In this document: positions 32,037 through 41,032 of the stretch, piece after piece
Layout of the letters: each line of letters begins with the position of its first letter
How positions within the stretch are numbered: position 1 is the stretch's first letter
Assembly: GCF_018361265.1 (NCBI RefSeq)
Contig: NZ_JAFLNH010000004.1
Span: 1 to 64,000, forward strand
Source: Mycobacterium sp. SM1
GTDB lineage: Bacteria; Actinomycetota; Actinomycetes; Mycobacteriales; Mycobacteriaceae
DNA: 64,000 nt
Direction of reading: 5' to 3'
Notes under the pieces: model-generated
The model's database searches: none
The model's input: the letters and a program-made list of their open reading frames with translations, nothing else
Told to the model about the DNA's origin: nothing
Program-made: the position numbers and the translations under genes

Positions 32037-32290
32037 ACAACGTTCTCGACGCTATTCCACCGGAACACCGCACCGTTATTGTGGAAGAATTGACTCGTCT
32101 CAACCCGGACATGCTCGCTGAGCTTCGCGAAACACAAGAGCCAACCAATGAGCAGAGCGATGCCGTTGTGGACACCCTCATTCGCGCGATGAGCGAGAAT
32201 TTTGGGCCAGGCCATATTCCGAATGAGCGCGGAAAAGCAATCGATAACGCAATTGGCGCTTACCTTCTGGCATGGCCAATATATCGGTGA
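32033..32290 (+). CDS. Candidate immunity protein
   Basis: 85 residues, ATG 32033, overlapping the restored toxin stop (ATGA). Acidic and helical: LDAIPPEHRTVIVEELTRLN, LRETQEPTNEQSDAVVDTLI. I recognise no family. Its small size, acidity and tight coupling to a toxin C-terminus are the usual signs of a cognate immunity gene; this is inferred from context. Confidence 0.65.
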   Translation: MNNVLDAIPPEHRTVIVEELTRLNPDMLAELRETQEPTNEQSDAVVDTLIRAMSENFGPGHIPNERGKAIDNAIGAYLLAWPIYR

Positions 32291-32475
32291 GACAGTCGCT
32301 CTCCGCTGCTCGACCAGCCCGCCGCGACAGCAGGGGCTGCCCTCCACATCGCGAGGCACCGCTACGTCAATTCCGCGATGGTGCGCTCATGGTCGGCGGT
32401 GTGGCCCTCGATTGGGTCTGGAGCCTCGACGACGCCACACACTGTTCAGCCATACTCAACTGGGAGGGCACATGA
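32291..32475 (+). pseudogene. Coding remnant after the immunity gene
   Basis: One frame ends FRDGALMVGGVALDWVWSLD...SAILNWEGT at TGA 32473-32475 and looks like a genuine C-terminus, but the upstream part is short and unconvincing. Probably a decayed second immunity or toxin-tail gene. Confidence 0.3.
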
Positions 32476-32515
32476 CCTACACATCCAGTGACAGAATAAC
32501 ATCGCCGCTGCCCGA

Positions 32516-32788
32516 ATGCCTGCTGAGATGCGCTGGGTAGTGCTGGTGGACAAGCGCCAGATTGCGGTGCTGCTGCTGAAGAACGAGATTCCGGTCGCTT
32601 CGGCAACCGAAAGGCTGGAGCGAGACGCTGAACTCGACTACGAACACCAGCCGGTTGACGTGGTCGAGAAGGTGTGGAGGCGTCTGGCTGCCGAAGCGTC
32701 GCATCAATGGGGCTTCCTTCACGTCCTGAAGCAGAAACTCGGGCCGAGCGTCGACGTCCAAACGAGGCTGGTGGATTGGAACCACTAG
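32516..32788 (+). CDS. Hypothetical protein, possibly a broken gene
   Basis: 90 residues: MRWVVLVDKRQIAVLLLKNE, DAELDYEHQPVDVVEKVWRR, EASHQWGFLHVLKQKLGPSV. The composition is protein-like and charged. The first ATG of a possible longer gene (32472, MTYTSSDRITSPL) is in another frame, so a frameshift near 32505 is likely. No family recognised. 32789-33049 holds no clear gene. Confidence 0.4.
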   Translation: MPAEMRWVVLVDKRQIAVLLLKNEIPVASATERLERDAELDYEHQPVDVVEKVWRRLAAEASHQWGFLHVLKQKLGPSVDVQTRLVDWNH

Positions 32789-33049
32789 GCTTTGCTACCA
32801 GTCAGAGGCTGTGGGGGTAGATTCCCAAGTTCTCAGCAACGTTGCGCTCCCGTGCCGAAAACTCCGATGTTTGCAGCGCGTCCCGTCCGCCTTAACGCCG
32901 CCGGGAGCGGCCGCGCCGCAACACGGCCTCGCGGCTGGCGGCGATGTCCTTGCCGGTGAGCTACTCATCCACTGCTGCGCGGCCGTCGCCACCAGCCAGA
33001 GCCCGTCGGCGGTCTGCGACTCGTCGACGGGGCCCTATCGTTGAAGGCA

Positions 33050-33195
33050 TGCGCCGGAACATCACCGAGCTGCGGGGACTCGAGCCCGCGGCGGTCGCCG
33101 AGGTCGCTGCGACGGGGACGCCCTTGCCAAACGCCCTGCCGCCACGTCGTCAGCCGCCGAAAACCGTTGCGCCACTATGCCGGCCTCCGCGGTGA
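33050..33195 (+). pseudogene. Shortened DUF2277-like gene
   Basis: 48 residues: MRRNITELRGLEPAA at the start and ALPPRRQPPKTVAPLCRPP at the end are the two ends of the DUF2277 family, whose members are about 80-90 residues. The middle segment is missing without loss of frame. It may be a deletion derivative and is probably nonfunctional. It sits directly upstream of the DUF1802-like gene. Confidence 0.6.
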
Positions 33196-33214
33196 CGACC
33201 CGATTGGCGGGAAC

Positions 33215-33778
33215 ATGATGACGCAGGCCGCCACCATGCCCGCGCTCAAGGAGTGGAGCGCGGCGGTGCACGCCCTCTTGGACGGACGCCAATGCGTGCT
33301 GTTGCGCAAGGGCGGAATTCGCGAGAAGCGCTTCGAGGTGGCCGCTGGCGAGTTCCTGTTGTTCCCGACGGTCGCGCATGCTCACGCCGAGCGGGTGCGC
33401 CCCGAGCATCGCGACCTGCTCGCTGCGGCGGCCGCCGACAGCACCGACGATCACGTCGTTCTGCGCGCTGCTGCGAAAGTCGTTGCGGCAGTTCCAGTTA
33501 ACCGCACCGAAGGTCTTGAGTCGATAGCGGATCTACATATCTGGACCGCCGAGTCGGTGCGCGAGGATCGGCTGGACTTTCGGCCAAAACATCGGCTGGC
33601 GGTGCTGGTTGTGCAGGTTTTTCCGTTGGTGGAGCCGCTGCGTCTGGTGCGCACCGCTCGGTATGCCGGTTGCACCAGCTGGGTGCAGCTCCCGGTGACG
33701 CCGACACTGTCGGCGCCGGTGCATGACGACGTGGAGCTAGCCCGGGTGGCCGCCCGGGTCCGCGACGCCGTCGGGTGA
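33215..33778 (+). CDS. DUF1802 family protein
   Basis: 187 residues from ATG 33215 (33218 and 33236 are also possible). MPALKEWSAAVHALLDGRQ, LLRKGGIREKRFEVAAGEFLLFPTVAHAHAERV and PKHRLAVLVVQVFPLVEPLRL match the DUF1802 pattern. Function unknown. Its last codons (AARVRDAVG, stop 33776-33778) recur as a remnant after the CRISPR array, so this gene marks the left border of the CRISPR-Cas insertion. Confidence 0.75.
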   Translation: MMTQAATMPALKEWSAAVHALLDGRQCVLLRKGGIREKRFEVAAGEFLLFPTVAHAHAERVRPEHRDLLAAAAADSTDDHVVLRAAAKVVAAVPVNRTEGLESIADLHIWTAESVREDRLDFRPKHRLAVLVVQVFPLVEPLRLVRTARYAGCTSWVQLPVTPTLSAPVHDDVELARVAARVRDAVG

Positions 33779-33779
33779 C
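33749..33779 (+). repeat. Left 31-bp direct repeat of the CRISPR-Cas island
   Basis: The 31 bases GCCGCCCGGGTCCGCGACGC... at the 3' end of the DUF1802-like gene match 45707-45737 except for one base (GAC against GCC codon). The distance between copies is about 12 kb and they enclose the whole cas operon and array. Confidence 0.8.
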
Positions 33780-33962
33780 GGGTGGGATCGTCCAGCTTCC
33801 GAGGTGCAGCAAACTGGCCGCAGCCAGTGGGCTGTGATTCGGGGGAGTGACCCGCCTCCCGTCGGGTCCAGCTAACAATTCTGTCGTTTCACCAACACTT
33901 GTCGGACCCCCGTTGTAGTTTCGGCCACGTATCGCTACACCCCGATATCCAGGAGAGAAGGT
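33780..33962 (+). promoter_or_regulatory. Upstream region of the cas operon
   Basis: 183 bases with no gene, of lower GC than the surroundings near AGCTAACAATTCTGTCG, ending in the ribosome binding site AGGAGAGAAGG before GTG 33963. The cas operon promoter should lie here; I do not assign boxes. Confidence 0.45.
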
Positions 33963-36135
33963 GTGACGTTCGAAGAGTTTGTCGCGGTGGCGACAGAAGG
34001 ATCGGTCCGGCCGTACCCGTACCAAACGGCACTGGCGGAGTCGGGATTACCCGATGTACTCCGCGCGCCGACTGGCTCGGGAAAGACGCTGGCAGCGGTG
34101 TTGCCGTGGCTGTACCGACGGATGGCGCATCCCGATGCGGCCGTACGCTCAGAGACGCCCCACTGGCTGGTCGTCGTGTTGCCGCAGCGCACGCTAGTCG
34201 AACAGACTGTCGATGTGACGCGCCGGTGGGTCGTAGCGTTGGGCGCTCCCGTCGGGGTCCATGTATTGATGGGCGGAGAGGATAGCCGTGACTCCAAGTG
34301 GAAAACCCATCCAGACACCGAGCGCATCTTCATCGGTACCCAGGACATGGTGCTGTCACGGTTGCTGTTGCGGGGTTTCGCGGAAGCGCGCGCCGCCTGG
34401 CCGATAAGCTTCGGTCTGCTGCACGCTGGGACACAGTTCGTGTTCGACGAGGTGCAGCTGATGGGGCCGGGGCTGCCAACGTCGCTGCAATTACAGGGCT
34501 TACGGGATGCTTTCGGCACTGCATTGCCTTGTCGATCGATGTGGATGTCCGCGACGATCGACGTGACGGAGTTATCCACCATCGACATGCGTGGACCGTT
34601 GTCCGTGGTAGACGTGGCCGACGACAGCGAGGAGCTCGCCCAACGCATGGGCGCAACCCGCACCATCCGACAACTTCGTCTCGATGCCGATGCAAAAGGG
34701 TACTCGGCACGCCTTGCGGCAGGCGTCGTCGCCCAGCACTGCCCGGGCACTCGAACTTTGGTTGTACTGAACACGGTTGAGCGTGCCATGGACCTCCACG
34801 CTGAGCTGACACGCCGCAACCAAAGTGCCGAAATCGTGTTGTTGCATTCGCGATTCCGTCCCAGCGACCGCGCATCGCAGACAGCGGCCGCCTTGGCTGA
34901 ACCCGGCCCACATGGAACGATCGTGATTGCGACTCAGGTTCTCGAGGCCGGCGTAGACGTGACTTCGGAGACGCTGATCACCGAAGTCGCACCGTGGCCG
35001 TCGATCGTGCAGCGCGCGGGCCGGTGCAACCGCGATGGCCGCGCAAGTGACGCGCGGCTCTTGTGGACGGTGCCTCTCGGAGCCAAGGCCCATTTGCCTT
35101 ACGAAGCAGATGATCTTGAAGCGGCTAGAATGGCACTTGCTGGGCTTGAGGATCGCGCGGTGACCGGGCGGGAACTTGCAGAGCAGCGCGTAGCCTACAC
35201 GCGCCCGATCCATCCGGTGCTCCGCAGACGCGACCTGCTGGATCTGTTTGACACGGCACCTGACCTCGCGGGCAACGATATCGACGTCAGTCCATTCATT
35301 CGCGACGCTTCCGATCGACTCGTGTCGGTCGCGTGGCGTGATCTCAACGCTCAAGAGATGCCCGCTATCGACCGAAGCGAACTCTGCCCGGCACCGATCG
35401 CCGACGTCCAAGAGATGGTCGCATCGGACCCTGAACGCGCCCGCATGTGGGACCAGGTAGAAGGGGTATGGCGGCCAGTGCGACGCGACGACATCCGCCC
35501 CGGTGCGGTCGTCGTCCTAGAGGCGCGATGCGGCGGCTACCTCTCCGACCGCGGCTTCGACCGGCGTAGTAGGCAGGCTGTCGAACCAATCCCCGTGCGG
35601 CCGATGTCGCCGGATGCCTTCGACCACGATCCGCTGTCGACCGGGCAGGGGCGATGGGTTGCTCTCGACGAACATCTCGTTGAGACTGAGGCTGCGGCAA
35701 GAGAACTGATATTGCGGTTCGGTCCAACACTTGCCCTCACCCCGCCGCAGCGCGACGCGATAGTGCGCGCCGCGTTGCTCCATGATCTTGGCAAGGCACA
35801 TCCCACATTCGTCGCATCGTTGACGAGCGCGAATTCCGATAACCCACCTCCGCCTTCACCGGTGCCGTGGGCCAAATCACCTAGCCATCGCAGGTTGCAC
35901 TACAACCCGCGTCATTTTCGCCATGAGCTGGCGAGCGCGCTCTGGTTGCTGGACGCTTCGACATCGTTGCTGGATGACCACCATGAGCGCGACCTGGTCG
36001 TCTACCTGGTCGCCGCTCATCACGGGAAGGTCCGCGTCACCATTCGTGGAAAGCCCGACGAGCGACCAGGTGTCATACTCGGTGTGGAAGAAGGCAGCAG
36101 AACAATCGGCTTCGCACTAAAAGACCGACAAATCC

Positions 36136-37803
36136 GGCCCTCCTGACGTATCCGTGGGTGGATGGGGCCGATTCGGGGCCGTGATCTGATGGTTGAATTC
36201 GTTTGTGCTCCCTTCCGCGATAGTTGCCTGTAGCGCTGCCCGGGTGGGAGGTGTCCATGTGGAGCCCCCGAGCGCAGCGAGGCGGAACGACATGGACACC
36301 GACGAGCGGGTAGCGCAGAATCGGCGACGTCTGAGAGGGGAAACCCGAGGGGTGCCCTGGTGGAGGGGTGTTAGCCGCGGCCGGGCAGGGTGGGGCGGTG
36401 CCCGCCGAGGGCGAGCATGGCCAGGGCGATCAGCGCGGCGGGGTTGTGGAATCCGAATGCGATGCGGGTGAGCAGGCGGATCTTGGTGTTGGTGGATTCG
36501 ATCAATCCTTGGGACAGGCCGTGGTCGAGGGCGGCGTCGATGGCCTCGCGGTGGCGTTTGATGCGGCGGGCCAGCTCGACGAAGACCGGGATGCGGCAGC
36601 GCCGCGCCCAGGAGATCCACTTGTCGAGGGCGTCTTTGCCGTCCTGGCCTTTGACCGAAAACACATGCCGCAGGCCCTCTTTGAGCAGGTACGCGCGGTA
36701 GAGCCGGGTGTCGGTCTTGGCGATCCAGGCCAGTTTGGCGCTCTGGCGTTCGGTGAGGTCTTCGGGGTTTTTCCACAGCGCATAGCGGGCGGCTTTGAGC
36801 CGCCGTGCTCGTTCATGACCCGGCCGCGGCGCGGTGTTCCTGCTGGGCCGACCACGGCCCCATTTGGCCTCGCCACGCGCGATCGCTCGCGCGTCGTTCC
36901 AGGCCCGGCGCCGCTCGGCATCCAGCGCCTCGGTGGCCCAGGCCACCACATGAAACGGATCCGCGCAGCGGATCGCGCCCGGGCAGCGCTCGGCGACCAC
37001 ATCGGCGATCCACTCCGCCGCATCGGCGGACACATGGGTGATCAGCGCGCACCGCTGGGCGCCCAGAGCGTCGAAAAACCGCCGCAGCGTCTTGGTGTCG
37101 CGGCCCGGGGCGGCCCACACCAGCCGGCCGCTGTCGTGGTCAACCACCACCGTGAGGTACTTGTGGTGACGCTTATAGGAGATCTCATCGATGCCGATCC
37201 GACGCAGACCCGCAAACCGGTCGATCCTCTTCTCCGTGTCGGCCCACACCCTCGCCACGATCGCCCCTACGGTGCGCCAGGCGACCCGCATCAACTCGCA
37301 CACCGCGGTTTTCGAGCACGCCACCGCCAGCCAGGCCACCGTGTCATCAAAGGCCAAAGTGTGCCCGGCATGGTGGCGCGCCCATGGCACCGCCACCACC
37401 GTAGGCCCATGGGCGGGGCAGTTCACCCGCGGCGCATCGGCCTCCAGCACCACCTGCATCGTGCCCCAATCCAGGCCCCGCCACCGGCGCCGACCCTCAC
37501 CCCGGTCATACCAGGGCGCCCTGCGACCGCAGCGGCCACAACGGCGCGAAACACCACTTCGCGGCCGCACCCGCGCCACCACCAGCGTGTCGCCGTCGGC
37601 GTCTTCCTCCCCGAACTCCTCGAACTCGATGTCTTCGATCACGGTGCGCTGGTCGACACCCAGCAGCGCACGCCATAGCCTCACATTGCGCACGTCGTTG
37701 TTGGCTCCTTTGGTTCCTGACCTTTCACAAGCCAGAAACCTTAAGCCACAACGACGTGCGCCCCTTACATCAACAACCGGCCCACGGAAGCGTCAGAAGA
37801 GCC
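36136..37803 (-). mobile_element. ISL3-family element inside cas3
   Basis: 1668 bp. Ends: left GGCCCTCCTGACGTATCCGT, right (reverse complement) GGCTCTTCTGACGCTTCCGT, 16 of 20 matching. ACAAATCC flanks both sides (36128-36135 and 37804-37811), the 8-bp duplication typical of ISL3. The element separates cas3 from csx17 and may be polar on the downstream cas genes. Confidence 0.95.
36371..37693 (-). CDS. ISL3-family transposase
   Basis: 440 residues, GTG 37693. N-terminal zinc finger (SRRCGRCGRRAPWYDRGEG, later NCPAHGPTVV), an HTH-like region (WLAVACSKTAVCELMRVAW), the DDE core with RIGIDEISYKRHHKYLTVVVDH and ADPFHVVAWATEALD, and the C-terminal ESTNTKIRLLTRIAFGFHNP signature of ISL3 (DDE_Tnp_ISL3). 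The frame is intact, so the element could still move. Confidence 0.93.
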   Translation of the reverse strand: MRNVRLWRALLGVDQRTVIEDIEFEEFGEEDADGDTLVVARVRPRSGVSRRCGRCGRRAPWYDRGEGRRRWRGLDWGTMQVVLEADAPRVNCPAHGPTVVAVPWARHHAGHTLAFDDTVAWLAVACSKTAVCELMRVAWRTVGAIVARVWADTEKRIDRFAGLRRIGIDEISYKRHHKYLTVVVDHDSGRLVWAAPGRDTKTLRRFFDALGAQRCALITHVSADAAEWIADVVAERCPGAIRCADPFHVVAWATEALDAERRRAWNDARAIARGEAKWGRGRPSRNTAPRPGHERARRLKAARYALWKNPEDLTERQSAKLAWIAKTDTRLYRAYLLKEGLRHVFSVKGQDGKDALDKWISWARRCRIPVFVELARRIKRHREAIDAALDHGLSQGLIESTNTKIRLLTRIAFGFHNPAALIALAMLALGGHRPTLPGRG

Positions 37804-37977
37804 ACAAATCCCGGCGGCCACCCTATCCCTGCGCGCGACAACACACGGCGTCGGTTCCCTGACCAGCCGCGCGCTCGCTCTGCGCGATCGAGCTGACCTC
37901 GGCCCCTTCCGACTTGCATTCTGCGAAGCGCTCGTTCGAGTCGCCGATTGGCAGGCCAGCGCGAACGGAGGCATTTA

Positions 37978-40074
37978 ATGGCCGAACTTGTGCTAGAAGG
38001 CTGTCGGGTGACACCGCTGTCAGGATACTTGTCCGCTCTTGGTGTGCATCGTGCTGTGCATCGACTACTGGACTCCGAAGTGCAAGGATGCTGGAACCAA
38101 AGCGTATACGTTCTTCGTTGTCGATTCGACACACTCGTTGAGCTGACCGACGCGCTGCACGCCCGGTTCGAACCGGAATCGATTGTTTCACCGTGGAATT
38201 CTGGGTCGGGATTCGCTGCTAATGGCAAAAGTCCTGCAGCAGAGCGAATATTGCAGTGGGTTCGCGAGAGTACCGATTATCGGCTCAGGGCATTGCGACT
38301 CGCAGTGGGCGCAGGCGATCGTGTCGTGAGTGAGGGGCACCGGTTGGGTATTTCGGACCTGTGGGATAAAAAGCGCAAACCCGAAGTTTTGCGACTGTGC
38401 CGTAACGAGCTACCAGACGCCGCGGTGGCATGGCTGGACGCCGCGATTGCGCTCGGCCAAGATGGTAATCCATCGTGCGCCAGGTTGCTTGGCACAGGCG
38501 GCAACTTAAGACGCCGGGAGCTTTCGGTGGCGTATCTGCAACAGGTCCGGACCGTACTTGAGTCTTCTGGCAGCGCTGCGTGGTTGGCTTCCGCGCTTGA
38601 TGGGCAGTCACGCCGCCCGCTGCTGCGAGAGTCGCTGGGTCAGTTTGACGCAGGTGCCGTCGGCGCTTCCGACGAGCCTAATCCAGTAGGAAATCCATGG
38701 ACGTTTCTGTTAGTCATCGAAGGCGCGCTGCTGTTCGCAACCGCGGTGGTGCGCCGCTACGGAGCAGCGTACTCGGGTGCGGCGTTGCCGTTCCAGGTGG
38801 CGGGTTCGACCGCGGGCTTCGCGTCGTCTGCATCCGCAGAGCGTCCCCTTGCAGAACTATGGGCACCGGAATGGCCCGACCCCCTGTCCATCCCGGAGGT
38901 AGCACACCTGCTTGCCGAAGGACGGGCCGACTGGAACTCACACGCCGCACGATCCGGCCTTGATATGGCGCGTTCAGCAGCAACACTCGGCGTGGATCGA
39001 GGAATCAGGGCATTTCATCGGCATGTCTTCGTCGACCGGCTCGGTCAGAGCCCGATTGCAGTGCCCGCGGGCCGCATCGAGGTGGGCGTTCGCGGCGGGG
39101 TAGATCTGCTGGCTCCACTGGACCGCTGGCGCGAGGCGCTTCGCCGGATCAACCTGCCCTCGGACACCGCAGCGAGGCTGCGTGCCCTGGACCAAGCGAT
39201 CTTCGACCACGCCGCCACCGGTCAGCCCGGCTCGCTTGTCGAGGTATTCGCCGCGCTCGGTAGATGCCGATCCACGGTGTCCAGATCGCGAAGGGTTCGC
39301 GAGGTCAAACTGCCAGCCCTGAGTTTCCCACACGGCGCCAAGCTATTCGATCAACTCCGTGATGTGACCCACCACGACCGTGAATTGCGAATCGCGTTGG
39401 CACTTGCAACATCCCGCGACGAAACCAGCACATTCGGGACGTGGCTGAAAGATCGGTTCTTTGCTGGAGGGCTGGCCGCGGGTCTTGCCGACATCGCGCG
39501 GCGCCGGGGTTTTCCGCTTGCGACCAAGGAAACGGTTATCGATTGTGTACCGTCGGTGCGCGGTGCGCGCATCGTGTTCGAACGCGGCATGAGCTTACGT
39601 GCTGGCGATGTACAGGCGTTTGTCGACCGCGCAATCGACGATGAACGAACGGCGGCACTTACGCTTAGCCTGTCTTGTGTCGACTGGCGGCATACAGGCA
39701 ACGAGATCTTGCCCGGGTCGGCATCCATGAGCGATCCTGCCCTTGATCTGCTGCTGCTGTTCACTGGTGCTGCGCCCCTCGGCTATAGCAACGCAGATGG
39801 CGAACGACGATCGCTGTTCGTCCGGCCAGGCCATGAGTGGCCGTCACGCCTTATCGCCGGACACGTTCCGGCTGTCCTACAGGACGCATCGCGGCGGCTG
39901 CGTATCGCTGGTGTGCGGCATGTCGTGGGCGTTCCTGGCGCGCCCTACGAAGGAACTCGTCTGGCTGCCATGTTGTTACTCACTACCACGAATTCCGATC
40001 GACGCGCGGCCCTAAGCCGCGTCGCCGTAGTCGGGACACACCGAACCGAATTAGCACAGGAGGTGATCACATGA
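37978..40074 (+). CDS. csx17: Type I-G large subunit Csx17 (Cas8g)
   Basis: 698 residues, ATG 37978 sharing a base with the original cas3 stop (TAATG). The N-terminus LVLEGCRVTPLSGYLSALGVHRAVHRLL is the conserved start of Csx17, the putative large subunit of the I-G effector. Other conserved-looking parts are WTFLLVIEGALLFATAVVRR and ALPFQVAGSTAGFASS. No nuclease motif is visible, as expected. It depends on read-through of the ISL3 insertion or a new promoter. Confidence 0.88.
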   Translation: MAELVLEGCRVTPLSGYLSALGVHRAVHRLLDSEVQGCWNQSVYVLRCRFDTLVELTDALHARFEPESIVSPWNSGSGFAANGKSPAAERILQWVRESTDYRLRALRLAVGAGDRVVSEGHRLGISDLWDKKRKPEVLRLCRNELPDAAVAWLDAAIALGQDGNPSCARLLGTGGNLRRRELSVAYLQQVRTVLESSGSAAWLASALDGQSRRPLLRESLGQFDAGAVGASDEPNPVGNPWTFLLVIEGALLFATAVVRRYGAAYSGAALPFQVAGSTAGFASSASAERPLAELWAPEWPDPLSIPEVAHLLAEGRADWNSHAARSGLDMARSAATLGVDRGIRAFHRHVFVDRLGQSPIAVPAGRIEVGVRGGVDLLAPLDRWREALRRINLPSDTAARLRALDQAIFDHAATGQPGSLVEVFAALGRCRSTVSRSRRVREVKLPALSFPHGAKLFDQLRDVTHHDRELRIALALATSRDETSTFGTWLKDRFFAGGLAAGLADIARRRGFPLATKETVIDCVPSVRGARIVFERGMSLRAGDVQAFVDRAIDDERTAALTLSLSCVDWRHTGNEILPGSASMSDPALDLLLLFTGAAPLGYSNADGERRSLFVRPGHEWPSRLIAGHVPAVLQDASRRLRIAGVRHVVGVPGAPYEGTRLAAMLLLTTTNSDRRAALSRVAVVGTHRTELAQEVIT

Positions 40075-41030
40075 TCAGGCGCTACATCTACGACGCCGAA
40101 CTCACGCCACTATCCGGAAGCACGTTTCAACCCACCGGCTTTCCCGATATCGGTGCTGCTACCTTCACCAGATACGAACACGGCCACGAAGTCGACGCGC
40201 TGCTGGTCGAATCGGTGCAGTCGATGGCGAACAGGCTCGAGGCTACGGCATGGAATCAGGCGGAGAACCGACCAGTAAATGCGGTGGCTGGTATGCCATG
40301 GGTGCGTGTGGTAAGAGCGAAGACAGACGAGTTCCTCACGTCAAGCCGGCTCGAGGCGCACCGACTGGCGTCGCCGTATATTCATAAGTCGACTTTGGGC
40401 GGTAAGTCCATGTTCGACATCATCGGTAACCGGTTGGGCCTTGCTCCCGATACGCCTCTTGATTATCGAGCGATGGCCGCGGCGGTTGCGAAACTCGATC
40501 CGTTCTGCCTGTTGCATGGCGTGTTTTTCTCACACAGGCAGTGGCTGGGCCAACCAAAGTTTATGCGTGCGATCTCCGGAGTAATCGAAGCGCACGACGT
40601 GCAGCGTGCTGTTAGTGGGGGCCGGAAATCCGACCGTGTGCGTCATCAACTAGATAAGGATGGTGAAGGCGGAACCGCAGAAGGGTATGGTTCGGTGCCG
40701 TTCGCTCGAACGGAATGGACTGCGAGACGGATCATCGCCTCCTTCGTCGTCGATGTCGAACTGCTTCGATCTTATGGATTACCCAAGGTGGCAACCGAGG
40801 CGTTGGAGGCCTTAGCACTCTGGGAGATCAGCCACTTGCTTGAAGGCGGTCTGAGGCTGCGCACAGCTTGCGACTTTGAGCTGGTGTCGCCAGTCGCGGC
40901 CCGCCTCGGACCCGAACTGCCCACCGCCGATGAGATTACAAGTGCTCTGCAAGACAGTATCGCCCGGTCGGACGGGGTGTTCGGTGACGGTGATGAGATC
41001 ACTGTCGAATGGTCTGGCAAGAAGGCTTAA
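40071..41030 (+). CDS. csb1: Type I-G backbone subunit Csb1 (Cas7g)
   Basis: 319 residues, ATG 40071 preceded by the strong site AGGAGGTGATC and overlapping the csx17 stop. TPLSGSTFQPTGFPDIGAAT, RYEHGHEVDALLVESVQSMANRLE and the RRIIASFVVDVELLRSYGLP region are characteristic of Csb1/GSU0053, the RAMP that forms the Cascade-like backbone. The strong ribosome binding site suits a subunit needed in several copies. Confidence 0.92.
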   Translation: MIRRYIYDAELTPLSGSTFQPTGFPDIGAATFTRYEHGHEVDALLVESVQSMANRLEATAWNQAENRPVNAVAGMPWVRVVRAKTDEFLTSSRLEAHRLASPYIHKSTLGGKSMFDIIGNRLGLAPDTPLDYRAMAAAVAKLDPFCLLHGVFFSHRQWLGQPKFMRAISGVIEAHDVQRAVSGGRKSDRVRHQLDKDGEGGTAEGYGSVPFARTEWTARRIIASFVVDVELLRSYGLPKVATEALEALALWEISHLLEGGLRLRTACDFELVSPVAARLGPELPTADEITSALQDSIARSDGVFGDGDEITVEWSGKKA

Positions 41031-41032
41031 TC

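Larger units (their letters stand above)
33963..37978 (+). pseudogene. cas3: Type I-G Cas3 helicase-nuclease, interrupted by an ISL3-family element
   Basis: Helicase-first, HD-last Cas3 as in subtype I-G. Walker A APTGSGKT at 35-42, DEVQ near 163 (FVFDEVQLMG), MWMSATID, QRAGRCNRDG near 350, then the HD domain with HDLGKAHPTF at 607-616 and VAAHHGKVR. At residue 724 the frame runs into the IS and stops at 36146 after three foreign residues. After the IS the lost end is intact: LGPFRLAFCEALVRVADWQA... to TAA 37976-37978. Removing 36136-37811 restores 779 residues. The truncated protein keeps the named motifs but lacks the last 55 residues of the HD domain. Confidence 0.93.

Noticed and set aside
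36368-37678. A 436-codon plus-strand frame inside the ISL3 element
   Set aside because: Shadow of the ISL3 transposase on the other strand, which has the zinc finger and DDE signatures.
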